The notes beneath the pieces are model-generated. The model saw only the letters and a list, made by a program, of their open reading frames with translations, made no database searches and had not been told where the DNA came from. From Cenococcum geophilum 1.58 (Eukaryota; Ascomycota; Dothideomycetes; Gloniales; Gloniaceae), in the NCBI GenBank assembly GCA_001692895.1, contig KV748235.1, forward strand, positions 620,001 to 684,000: a stretch of DNA of 64,000 nt, given 5' to 3'. A program made the position numbers and the translations under genes. Each line of letters starts with the position of its first letter. The stretch's first letter is position 1. Positions 37,368-47,775 of the stretch are shown piece by piece.

Positions 37368-37769
37368 ATGCCTAGCTACAAAAATATAATCTCCCGAACA
37401 ACATTAATCACAGGATTGATCTCGAATGCCAGCTCACAAATTGACCAATTTAATAAACATTTACGCCCCCGCTATTCCCCGAATCCAAAGAACTACCCAA
37501 GCATCCAAAAAATACCACAAAATGTCTCAACAATAACAACCATCAATCCACCCCGCCCTCAACAAACTACACCTTCTACCCAAACCCCTACTACGACGAA
37601 GCAACGAACACTATCATCCTACCCCCGCACCTGCAACCCCCTGCAACCCACAACTCCTCCCCCTAAAACAGTCGCCTCCTCAGCCTACTCTTCCGACCCA
37701 AACGATTTACCCCCCACCCCTTTAAAACCAGGCAAAGTCCCTAAAGGCGAAGCACATATGCATTATTAG
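37368..37769 (+). CDS. Uncertain hypothetical ORF, Pro/Thr/Ser-rich
   Basis: This is an open frame of 133 codons (MPSYKNIISRTTLITG...) in the balanced-composition island. After a short N-terminal part it is rich in Pro, Thr, Ser and Gln (PPRPQQTTPSTQTPTTTK, TTPPPKTV), a low-complexity composition that follows from C/A-rich DNA on this strand. It ends GEAHMHY at a TAG. The same frame continues past the stop with TCRKCGTRDRIAVYN, which has a CxxC pair, so the stop could be a RIP-converted Gln codon in a longer former gene (inference). I recognise no family, and there is no clear intron. It may be a chance ORF. Confidence 0.3.
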   Translation: MPSYKNIISRTTLITGLISNASSQIDQFNKHLRPRYSPNPKNYPSIQKIPQNVSTITTINPPRPQQTTPSTQTPTTTKQRTLSSYPRTCNPLQPTTPPPKTVASSAYSSDPNDLPPTPLKPGKVPKGEAHMHY

Positions 37770-37820
37770 GAGACGTGCAGGAAATGTGGCACGAGAGATA
37801 GGATTGCGGTTTATAATTAG

Positions 37821-37851
37821 GGGTGTAGGGGGATAGGGGAGGGGTGGGTGG
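37821..37851 (+). other. G-run cluster, possible G-quadruplex
   Basis: Four or more G-runs (AGGGGGATAGGGGAGGGG then TGGGTGG) occur within 31 bp, followed by another run near 37863. This fits the usual G3+N1-7 pattern. It lies between the small ORF and the 3' end of the membrane-protein gene. Confidence 0.5.
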
Positions 37852-38145
37852 AGTATTTTAAGAGGGGGGTTAATGGGCCGTGTTTTACGCGTAAGTGGCT
37901 AAGTTAAAGAGAGGAGAGGAGGAATCTATCTAGCGAAAGAAAATGCACTATCAGTTTAAGCTTCCTCCTACGCCGGCGTACTTCTGGAACGGCATCTAGG
38001 AATCATTTTGCCTGCAAGTGACTGTGCTGAGCAGACTTAGAATATTTACGACTGAAAGTATATGCAGAAGGTAAGCAATCTTTGGAAGGGAACCTATCTT
38101 TAAAATTTGAAAATCTTTGACCTAGCGCATAAAAGCAGCATACAT

Positions 38146-40321
38146 TCAAGCTCCCTCCCCATCTTGCTGCTGTACTACCGGAACAGCATTCATATCCACC
38201 ACGTTACTCTCCGCCTCCGCATCCAAAAGAAAAGTGAACCTCGGATCATTAGAAACGTCATAATCCTCCTCTTTCTCGCCATTTTCCCCGTCTTCTGGCT
38301 GCTTCCTAGAACGGCGTCTCACACAAGGTATCAATGACAAGCCCTTGATATCAGGCATCTTCACGGTCTTAGCACCGCTCCCTTCCTCGTCAATCCCCAT
38401 ACAATGCAACCCATCCCTCGTCGTAGACTTATAGAACCCAAACAAGTACTTCTTACACTCCACCTGCAGCTTCGCTTTCACATACCACCGCTCCCGTTTA
38501 TCTTCATCTTCAACATCGACATCGAGCAAATCGCCCTCACGTAACTGCTTACTAGCATATGTCCAAGACAGGATATCGGCTATAGAACGGTAGTTGCGAG
38601 GTAAATGGCGTTTGTATCCCGCTTCGAGGATCTCGTAAGGAACGAGAAGGATGTATAAGAAGAGCCAGACGATGATGATAATGAAGAGCGGCAAGGAGGC
38701 CGAGCATGTACACGTAGAGTCCCCGTTATCGACGACCGTGATACTACCTCCGACCAGAATCGGCAGCATCCTCTGCAGCGGAGCCAAAGCCGAAATCCGC
38801 GCCACCTTCCAGTGGCCATTCGTCAACGCTATCCAAGTGACAATATACGGCAGCGCGCAATTATAATCCAACAACAGGTTCTCAGTCGCAGGCTGTGCAG
38901 TCTCGGCATTTAGGAAAGGCTGCGTAGAGCGCGTGAAGAGATCGAGATCTTCCCAGAGCCAGGTGTAGAGGCCGACGATGAAGGTGAGCACGAATTGGAA
39001 GAGGAAGGCGGCGAGGTTGGCGGACAGGGGGATCTCGTAGCCTTCCCTCATATTGGTGGCGAGCCCGGCGATGAAGAGGCCGCAGAGGGTGAAGGCTGCG
39101 GCCGTCCAGATGTACATGGGGATGTGCTTCATGTTCGAGTAGGTTGATCGGTAGCGGATCTCTTGGCGTTTTTGGGGGCATACTGGTGTTTGTTAGGACT
39201 TGATGACTTAGGTTGAGTTGTGACTGCTAAAACTTACATTTGCGTGACGATGGTTTGCTCTCAGCTCTTAATGACGGAATTTGTTTCATGACATTTTCTG
39301 ACCCTGTAAATAATTAGTATGCGTCTGACTTGATACAGAATAAGAGACTTACTTGTATCCCCTTCCACCAGCCCAAACCCATGCCAAATTGTATTACCCC
39401 TCCTCCAATACCCCAGCATAACCCTCAAGTCCCCCAGAATCTCAAACATCGACCTCCGTTCCGCCAAATCCGTCCCCTCAAAAGCGGTCAGAAAATTCGA
39501 ATGCCGAAATAAAACCAGATGGTCAGCAAGCGACACCGGATCCCATCGTAACCCCGTCGACCCTACTCTTTCTAGCATAATGATCACGACGATCATGAAG
39601 AGTGCTATGAAGAAGTAGATACATATGAGGGGGTACAGCGCCCAAGTTGAGACGATGGCTTCACCGTAATCCGTGGTATTGAGCAAACTGGCCTTGAAGC
39701 CGAGGATGAAGTTGCCCAGTATGAATAAAGCCCACGCGTATCCTAAAGTGAAATTCCTCGTATCCCACACGTCGGTTAGACTGGGATCGGGGAAGTAATC
39801 TCGCAATATGGTTTCTCCAGCCGTGGCTCCATCCTCACGTGCGCAGAGGATGAAGGGGGTGAGTCGACTAAGCGTGAGAGTGATGCCGCGTAGGAATGAT
39901 GCGGTGATGGTTCCGACGACAGCGGGGAATATTTGGATGAAGAAGTAGCCCCATTGGTTTAGGACTCGGAAGGTGGGCTTGAAGAGGAGGGTGATGAGGA
40001 GGCCGAGGATGAGGAGGTTGAATACGAGGCTGGAGAGGAGGAACCATCGTTTGAGCATGAAGGGTTTAAAGTTTAGAGCGTCGAGAGATTTTCGCTGTCC
40101 TGGGCCTCCCAAGGAGTTTGCTTCTTGTGCGGTGATGGGCTCGAGTGGTGGATTGTCAGCTTGAGGCTGGACTGTAATGTTGTTAGAAGGGAATTGGTCT
40201 TAAGTCAGGGTGACTGACCATTTTGGACATCTGCGTCGGACTTGTCAACGTGGTGTACCTCGACAATATTCAGACTTCCCTGATAAGAAGAGGTATCGGA
40301 GGTCGGGGTTAGGCTTGGCAT
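38146..40321 (-). CDS. DUF3433-like multi-pass membrane protein, four exons, intact
   Basis: The spliced minus-strand gene joins 40321-40219, 40171-39353, 39303-39238 and 39182-38146, with 47-, 49- and 55-bp introns. Each is GT..AG with a CTAAC/CTAAT-like branch site, and the joins keep frame for 674 residues. The start at 40321 (MPSLTPTSD) has an in-frame TAA 12 bases upstream. A soluble ~70-residue N terminus precedes membrane segments near residues 77-98, 108-128, 175-197, 207-234, 350-371, 384-406 and 494-512. The motif WDPVSLADHLVLFRHSNFL (244-262) and the later FTRSTQPFLN..LLLDYNCALP (412-440) resemble fungal DUF3433 proteins, whose function is unknown; many are longer (inference from memory). 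The acidic C-terminal tail is probably cytoplasmic. Codon use is normal, with no RIP damage. Nearest neighbours are transposons on both sides. Confidence 0.8.
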
Positions 40322-40365
40322 AACCTCGGGTTACGCACGACCCCCCAAGGTCCGCGACATATCGT
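40322..40365 (-). promoter_or_regulatory. Residual 5' flank of the membrane-protein gene
   Basis: Only 44 bp of unmutated sequence separate the start codon from the apparent left edge of the Crypton. I see no TATA box in it. Any normal promoter must lie inside or beyond the transposon, or has been lost. Confidence 0.4.
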
Positions 40366-40624
40366 CCAAATATCACCCCCCCCTTTTAGTAGTGGCCCCT
40401 ACTTTTTAGACGCGTTTTTAAGGCCTAGGTTAGTACTAAGTTAGTATAGAGGACCTTGTCGCGCGCCTTTAACCTTATTATCGCCTTAACAATCCATTTT
40501 TTAACCCTTTTCCTATTCTTGTGCCTGCGCTAGCTCTTAGCTTACGCGGGGCTTTTAGTTTTATATAGAACGGCCTACTATAATTCTAATTCTATAATAT
40601 AGAGCTCTCTTCTTCTCCTCCTTT

Positions 40625-43280
40625 ATTGATATTTACGCGTTTAGTGGCTTTATTTACCTATACCCACGCTATACTTACGCGTCTTCCCCCTAACCTCTTA
40701 CAGAGATAGAGTTTTTTAAGAATCTTCTTACCCTACAGTCTACTTTATAGTTAAAGGAAGCCCCCCTAGCCTCCTCCTTTCCCTCCTTTTATAGCCTCTA
40801 GAACGAATTTAAGGCCTAAACGTTACGGCTATACAATATTTATAAGGCCTAGCGCTTAAAGAATACTATAAGGGCGTATAAGCTAAAGTAGAAAGAGTAG
40901 AAAGACTAATACGCGAGACTAGAAGGTAATACGGACGGCGCCTAGGTAATAGAAGATAAGCTTTACCTATTTTTAGAGCAGTAAGTTGTTAACTAAGAAT
41001 TATGGGCTACTAACTATTAAAAACGGAAGTTAAAACGGAAAGAGATATAGAAAGATGGTAAGCGGGCAAAAAAGAGGTAGAAGATAGTTAAGCGGGCAGG
41101 GCAGCTAGAGGGGAAGTTAGCCATAAGGGCAGCCGTAGGGGCAGCCGTAAGGGCAGCCGTAGGTATAGGGGAGGAAGCTATAAAGGAGAAAGGGGAGATA
41201 TAGGATAAGGAGGCCTTAGACGCCCTATTTAACGAGATAGTCTAATACTTAGTTGTAAATAGCTATATCTCTACTATTACCGAGCTTTATGCGTGGTAGT
41301 TAGAAGGTAAGACCTTACAGCCGCTACGGGGGGCGAAGCTCTTAGCAGTACTGGATAGCGTCTACCGCGATAAGGACTAGATTTAACACGTTAACTTTAT
41401 TAATTAAGGCCTATTTATAATTACTAGCGGCTACAACGTTAAAGGGCTTAAAAAGGCAATTACTTAGTGCTAGGAGACGGGCTTTAAGATACTAGGTTTA
41501 GTTAAGTCTTACCTTTAAACTATAGCTAAGTATTTATTAGGTTTGTATATACCCTACCTAGTCTATACAGCTGCCGTTTTCTAACCCATTTCTTAGGCTA
41601 TACTACTATTACCTATAGTAAAAGTAGATAAGACGTTTAGCTTACTAACCTTATTCTTATTAAACTAGAGAACAAAGGGCCTAAACCGGACGAGTTAGCG
41701 CCGTATATAATTATGTCAATAACACAAGGAAAGTAGAATTAGCATAGTAAGGTTAAGTATATAGGCTATATACAGAACGCTAACCCTATTCTCTACCCCC
41801 TCTCTATAGTAGCCTTCTACTTCTTTAACCACTAGGGTAAAGATAGCACTAAAAGCTTTCTATCCTTTTAGTAGCTAGAGGACTATTATAACCTATACGT
41901 CTTCCCTAGCAGTATTAAAGTACCGTAATAGCCGCTAAGTTATTATACGCAGTTTAAATAGAAAAAAAAAATATTCTAGGGGGTAGGAATTTACTTAAAG
42001 AAGAAAACCTATAGCGCCTATAAATAGAGTATCTGGTATACTAAGCTTAGCGGCGTTAAGGAAACCTAAATTAAATAGGCCGAACGCTAGAATACGGACG
42101 TAATAATGGGAGCCTACCTTAGCTACCTACCCTATATATTTATACGGTCGATTGCCGGCTTCCTAAAGAAAGGAAAGGGCTACTTTCTTCCCTACGCATG
42201 GAAGGTGCCGGAGGAGGCCCTTTATTTAAAGATATAGCCTAAGACTAATGTCTAGCTAAAACGCATAGAGGCTTACTACCTAGGTAGGGTTAATAATAAG
42301 GTTATACGGCTTGACCTTACAGGCTTAGAATTTCTACGCCTCCTCTACGCGCTTAGGGTAATCCTATTATAGGACTTAGTAATCCTATATAAGCAGTTCC
42401 CGCTCTACCCCCTATAAAAGGACCCCCTTTTCGGCTATAAGGAGTACTAGAGGTTTACCACGCGGGTAGAAAGCTTATTAGCTAACGTAGTTACGTCGGA
42501 TAAGCTAACAATACGGAAATACTAGCCCGCCTATAAGGCCGTAGCTAAGCTAAGATATAAGGCCGCGATTTCTAAGATAAAGGGGGTTTAATTACGCGTA
42601 CAGACGATCTTAGAACGCCTTAGCAAAATAGAAAGGTTATTAGCATTATTTACACCTATATAAATCTAGCAAGGGAAGATAGGTATCTAGATAGGGCCTA
42701 CAGAGTTTATACGTCCACCTTTAGGCGAGCCCGCGCCATCTACTATAACATTTACTATATCCACGCCGCCTACTTGGCCGTTTACAATATCCATACTACC
42801 CGCTTAGCCGCTATTTATAATATCCGCACTATCCGCTTAGCCGTTTACAATATCCGTACCATCCGCTTAGCCGTCTATAATATCTATACCGCCTACTTAG
42901 CCGTCTACTATATCCGCATCGCTCCTACTAGCATAGGTATAAGCTAATACTTAACTATCTTTTCTATTTATCCTTAACCTATAGGCGCCGCTAAGGAAAT
43001 ATAAAATGCTTTAAGGCGGTAATTCGGTCTTTTAGCTCTAGACTAAGTAGACTTTAAAGCTAGCAGGTGGGCCATTAATTAAAGCTCTTAATCGCTACTA
43101 GGGGGTATACTAGTAGGTTAACGGCGAGGCTATATTCTATAGCCGTCGCTATAGGATAATTAAGGATGTAAGACGGCGCGTAGAAGACGGTACGGTAAGA
43201 GATAAGAGATAGGCTATTAACCAGCTAGAACAGCTACGAGGTCAGCGTTCTTTGGATTGGCTTTATAAGAATATCTAAAT
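40625..43280 (+). pseudogene. Crypton tyrosine recombinase with GCR1_C domain, decayed
   Basis: Coding traces run over about 2.65 kb in more than one frame. The central part (about 41200-42160) resembles the Ndc10/Crypton recombinase core. Near 42010-42130 the sequence reads TYSAYK, YTKLSGVKET and TDVIMGAYLSYLP, matching the family region with the catalytic His-x-x-Arg and Tyr; AGFLKKGKGYFLPYAW follows. A helical part (FLRLLYALRVILL) comes next, then a Pro/Thr/Ser repeat linker (42742-42925) and the C-terminal GCR1_C-like DNA-binding domain at about 43010-43280 (GEAIFYSRRYRIIKDVRRRVEDGTVRD, split here by natural spacing). Many stops and frame changes make it non-functional. The recombinase would excise and integrate the element. 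Confidence 0.7.
42742..42925 (+). repeat. Coding tandem repeat, ~30-bp unit, in the Crypton linker
   Basis: About six units of the type CCGTTTACAATATCCGCACC followed by ATCCGCTTAG, encoding a ten-residue Pro/Ser/Thr/Ile repeat (PFTISVPSA). Units differ mainly by transitions. It lies between the recombinase core and the GCR1_C domain. Confidence 0.8.
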
Positions 43281-43295
43281 AGTTATTTTACTGCA

Positions 43296-43630
43296 GTAAC
43301 TAGGACGCCTTAATATATAACTACACTACGGTAACTAAGACACCTCTATATACAATTACACTACAGTAACTAAGACGCCTTAATATACGACTGCACTATA
43401 GTAACTAAGACGTCTTAATATAGGACTGTACTAGTGACTAAGACGTCTCGATATAGGACTGCACTGCAGTAACTAAGACGCCTTAATATACGACCATACT
43501 ATAGTGACCAAAACGTCTTAATATAGAACTGCACTGCATTGACCGAGACGCTTTAATATAGGACTATACTATAATAACCAAGACGTCTTAATATAGAACT
43601 ATACTATAGCAACTAAGACACCTTAATGTA
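43296..43630. repeat. Minisatellite, ~35-bp unit, about ten copies
   Basis: The unit is GTAACTAAGACGCC TTAATATA GGACTGCACTGCA with spaces inserted here for readability. It is repeated about ten times directly after the end of the GCR1_C coding traces, inside the probable Crypton 3' region. Confidence 0.88.
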
Positions 43631-43853
43631 GAAATAGAGCCCGTTTAGGTATTATAAATTTAGAGCAATATTACGCGACCGTCTAGAAGTACCGATCTAA
43701 TATAAATTATATACCTTTTCGCCCAAAATCGCGTGCGAAAGTACTTGGGGGCGGTCGCTGCGCGACCTCGTGTGGGGTTTGGGCGCGTTATTAGTAGGGG
43801 TGGCCCTAACCTCGTATTAACCCGGGTTGTAACCGCGCCAAATCAGCCCCCCC

Positions 43854-44540
43854 GATATGTGATAGGTTTCTGCCCTAATCGACGAGCGATTAGCACTAGA
43901 ACGGCACCCTTATAAAGGCCGATCTTCAGTAGTCAAACGGCGAAGCTGAGTTTGGAGGTTAGGGACCGGAACACTAGGAGACTCGTCGCCGCCTGCCATT
44001 ACGCTCTAAAATATAAAGACTAAAGTTGCGAAATCAGCACTATAAAGCAAGCTCGTCCAAATGACTTTAGATATAAAAGCATTGTAAAAGCCAGTCGCAA
44101 CAGGGGAGAGAGCTCTATAAATCTTCCCTTCAGCCCACAGCCTTGCCCAAGTTGACTGCCCTAAGTTGGCTGCCTAGCTGCTGCCTATCAGCGCCCCCAA
44201 ACGTGTTTGCTTTTTTCGGCCTTGCATTTTTCTCTTGTCCTCCAGTTAGCTCACCGAAGATGGCAAATTTTTCCAAATGTGGATTTTCATTTGTATTTCA
44301 TGTGGGTTTGCGAGGAAGTGTGGCGCTGAGCTAAAATGTTATGCGAAGTGATGGGGGCCAAGCCGAGTGAGGCTGATAATTGGTTAGGAGCAACCTTCAA
44401 TAGGGATCGTGGAGGCTCAGGGATTATTAAAGCGAAGTTTCTTTTACGTAAATTTAACGCTGTATTTTTGTTAAGTTTTCCTCCCCTAAATATGTCACGT
44501 GACCCAATTCTATAAGGCGATTACCTCTTATCTTAGTTGA
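43854..44540. other. Unmutated intergenic stretch, no recognised gene
   Basis: Base composition is balanced and CpG is retained, like the gene island. There is a CACGTGAC-type E-box near 44496 and TATA-like CTATAAATCTTCC near 44115. Small ORFs at 43733-43915 and 44143-44334 show no domain. The first lies across the Crypton edge. Nothing here is strong enough to call a gene. Confidence 0.5.
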
Positions 44541-44762
44541 CTTAGACCCTTGGAGAGAAAATCCACCTCACCTCCTGCAAACTCCTAAGCCAATCAGCGG
44601 CTGGCACCACCACACCTCTATAACCCCTATAACTCCTATAAACTCCTAAGCTAATTAGCGACTAGCGCCGTAGCCTAATATATGCCGCAGGCATTAGCGC
44701 TTGCGCTATCTTTAATAGCTAATTATAAAGCGCTAAGGTAGATTCCTCTCTAAGGGTCTAAG
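44541..44762. mobile_element. MITE-like element with imperfect ~27-bp inverted ends
   Basis: The left arm 44541-44568 (CTTAGACCCTTGGAGAG...) pairs with the reverse complement of 44736-44762 with only a few mismatches. The 222-bp interior holds two ~30-bp direct repeats (44579-44610 and 44641-44670) that differ almost only by transitions. No target duplication could be assigned. Confidence 0.5.
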
Positions 44763-45494
44763 AGATTATAGGCGCGTTTTATAAGAGCTATACAGCCTTA
44801 CTAGTAAACGACAGCTATATCGCCTTTAATATTATACTTTAACCCTTAATATAGCGCTACTTAGCTCGCTAATACCTCTATTTAAAAGCTTATTTCTTAC
44901 TTTATATATTCTATCCGTAATAGAGCCCAGTCGTGCCCCTAATAGGCGTATATCTAAGTAGGACGCTTAAAGTCCTATATTTAGCCCTTTTCGCCTTTTT
45001 AGCCCGCTGAAATACTTTATTAATATATCTAAAGATTTCTCTAATAGCGATAACTAAATAGATAATAATAGCTAAACTAGCACTAATAAGCCTAACCCTC
45101 CCCTATTAAACTAAAGTAGGAGATAATAGTGGCGCGTAAAGAAGTTATAAGCTATAGTTAATACTTTAAAATAAGAGGGTTAGAGCTTTACTTAATTTTT
45201 ATCTATTTAGGTTAAAGCAAACAATATAGATAATAGAGGGGTTAGAATTAGGCACTATTAGTATAATTATATTAAGAAATAACGGCGAGTATTATTAGAT
45301 GCAGTTACGGAGAATTTATAACTTAGCTATATTTAAGAGGCAGTTATACTAGTAGGGTCTTTTACTATAGAGTTAGACCGCCTTATCTAGGAGCTATATT
45401 TTAATATATTTAATAAGACGTTAAATATAAAGGAGCTAAACTTTAAAGTCGCCTTCTGCACTATACGGGATATTACCCTAATATAGTATATAAC
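44763..45494. other. AT-rich remnant flanking Copia-D, unclassified
   Basis: RIP-like composition, no readable domain on either strand. This is the sequence into which Copia-D inserted, and it should continue at 59566. Confidence 0.4.
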
Positions 45495-45499
45495 TTTAC

Positions 45500-45745
45500 T
45501 ATAGCTAAAAGTATTAGATACATCGTGAGGGCGGCTAAGGCGCTAGTAGTAAGCGAGCTAATGGCGATTTTCTATACCGGGTATGGAAAATTATAATTGG
45601 TTAACAGAGGTTACAGGAGAACACGCAATAAGCTTTACCTCTCGCGACGCGTAGATCTTAGAGAATTAATTATCTATCTATAACACCGTATAGTATATAT
45701 CATTATAATATATATATTCTGCACGTTATAAAAGTTATACTAATA
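45500..45745 (+). repeat. 5' LTR of Copia-D
   Basis: The 246 bp are similar throughout to 59320-59565. The palindromic ATTTTCTATACC segment at 45567-45591 is shared with the fragments near 6627 and 29917. Confidence 0.88.
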
Positions 45746-47350
45746 CTAATTAGTAAGCGCGCATAGATTAGGAGATACGCACTTACTTAAAAGACGTTTA
45801 CGCTCCACCTTATAAAGGCCCTATTTCAGTTAAAGAGAATTAAAGTACTTTAGATTTAGAAGACGTCTAACGCTCTACCTTACCTAAAAATACCTTAAAT
45901 CTACCTTAACTAGAGATAGACTACTATACTAGTAGTTAACATAACTATATTAAGAACGCAACTACACTAAGAACGCGACTACCCTAACCACTACTTAAAC
46001 TGTCCCTTAAACGACTACTTAAACTATTTCCTAAACTATTCTACACATCTTCCTTATTTTTTTAAAGATATCTACACCTATAAATTAAAAGGTAGAAATA
46101 GAATAATAAAGGAACGGGATTAATATATAAACGGTAACTAGTAAAGATCTTATAGACTTTATACTATTTAAGTTATAGGAATATAACAAGTATAAGTTAA
46201 TAGATAATAGACTTTAGTCCTCTTTTTAAGACGATTTTAAAATATTTAGTATTAATATATTTTTAAAAGTAAATGTATAGTACCTTTAAAGTATATATAC
46301 CTTCCTGCGATATGGAGGAGTATATATATATATAAAGGAGAAACGCATAATATATATGTAACTCTTATTTAAATTAACCTAGGAAGAACGTTAAGATTCT
46401 TAGACTTAAGAGAACTTAGATAAGGTATATAATAAGCTAAATAAAAACGGGTTTTAGTTAAATAAAATAAATAATATACTTAAGCGCAGTCTTAATTATA
46501 AAGTATTATAAGACCTAATAGTTCGCATAACCCTATTTTAACTATAATAACTATTAAGTATCTAGACTATAACCCTACTACTATCTAGAGGAATACTAGT
46601 AGGACCTTTACTATATATAACCCTACGACCCTAAACCGCTTCCCCCCTATAGATGCTAACTATACTAGGATAGGGTAAAGAGATTTCTAACGCAGTAAAG
46701 ATATATATAGAGGAACTTAAATATAATAGTATAAATAGCAGCTTTGATTATAAACTTACTATCTTCTATAGTATCTATAGCCGATCTAATATTCTATAAG
46801 AGGCTTATAATAAAGCTTTATTAATTATATTAATAGGTCTAGCCTTAAACTAGTACTTTAATAGTGGACTTAGTAATCTCTTATTTAAAGACGCTTATAG
46901 GCACCTTCGCAATTTCTTTAAAGGCCCTAGCTTAGAATATAAGAACCTTGGTAAATAGAATACAATCTTATTAAGGACGATAATAGATAAGAATATAGAT
47001 AAATTAACTAGCAATTACCTCTAAATATTAATTAATACACTCTACTAACTATAGTATGGCCTTACCTTAGAACTATAAATAACACTATTCCTAACTAATA
47101 AACTTATTACGTCTTGCTAGGGAATTCATATATACCAATTTGCTGTATTAGATCTACTTTAAGAACTAGGCCCCCTTATTAACAAACTATAGTCTTTAAT
47201 TATAGCTTATAAAAAACAGAACCTAAAGCAAGCTTAAACTTAAGCTTACTATATAGATTATTAGTACTTTAGAAGGGAGAATAACTACAATTAGTATTAA
47301 AACTATAACTAATATTAAAACCAAACTTATAATCGAAACTATAACTACAA

Positions 47351-47775
47351 TGTAACGGAACCTTGTAGCAGGAACTACGGTGGGCTCGTTATTAGGCTAG
47401 GTGTGTAGGAAATGCAAGTATAAAAGTCAACAACGTAATAACAACTAGTGGAGTAGTTGCCTAATAGATTAACTCTAATTATATTCTAAGAATTACTATA
47501 AGGAAGGAACTATCTAGGTAGGAATTAAAGGTCCTTAAATACATAACCGTACTCCTATAAAATCCTTCTTATACATAATATACGTCTTATATATAAGGTA
47601 CGTAAGTTCCTCTCGTCCCTTTTATTTAATACGTAGTATATTATATAACCTTAGTTACTATTCCTTATTATATAGTTTTACCGGTTCTATTCTAGACCGT
47701 ACTTAAATTAACTAACTAGCTTCTTCTAACTCCTCTCTTAGTAGTCGTAACATTATACTTAAAGCGTCCGTAACA
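47351..47775 (-). repeat. 3' LTR of Gypsy B
   Basis: The 425-bp terminal repeat, plus-strand start TGTAACGGAACCTTGTAGCA, preceded by TACAA. Confidence 0.9.

Larger units (their letters stand above)
40366..43853 (+). mobile_element. Crypton (tyrosine-recombinase DNA transposon), RIP-mutated
   Basis: A 3.4-3.5 kb segment of RIP-mutated DNA sits between two unmutated stretches. It encodes a tyrosine-recombinase protein with a C-terminal GCR1_C domain and shows no long terminal inverted repeats, which fits Cryptons. The edges share a short direct similarity (CCAAATATCACCCCCC at 40366 and CCAAATCAGCCCCCC at 43838), which could be the short repeat left by site-specific insertion. The exact limits remain uncertain because the last ~120 bp (43730-43850) are not RIP-mutated. 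Confidence 0.68.

Noticed and set aside
38580-39181. ORFs of 71-99 codons on both strands inside the membrane-protein gene
   Set aside because: They overlap exon 4 in other frames, have Arg/Leu-rich compositions typical of shadows, and the exon frame has the splice support.
39261-40112. Treating the two long minus-strand ORFs as two separate genes
   Set aside because: Short GT..AG introns with branch sites join them in frame, and the apparent start at 40112 is a TTG Leu codon inside an exon.
43733-44334. Plus-strand ORFs of 60 and 63 codons in the unmutated stretch
   Set aside because: No domain, no splice-supported extension, and the first overlaps the Crypton edge.
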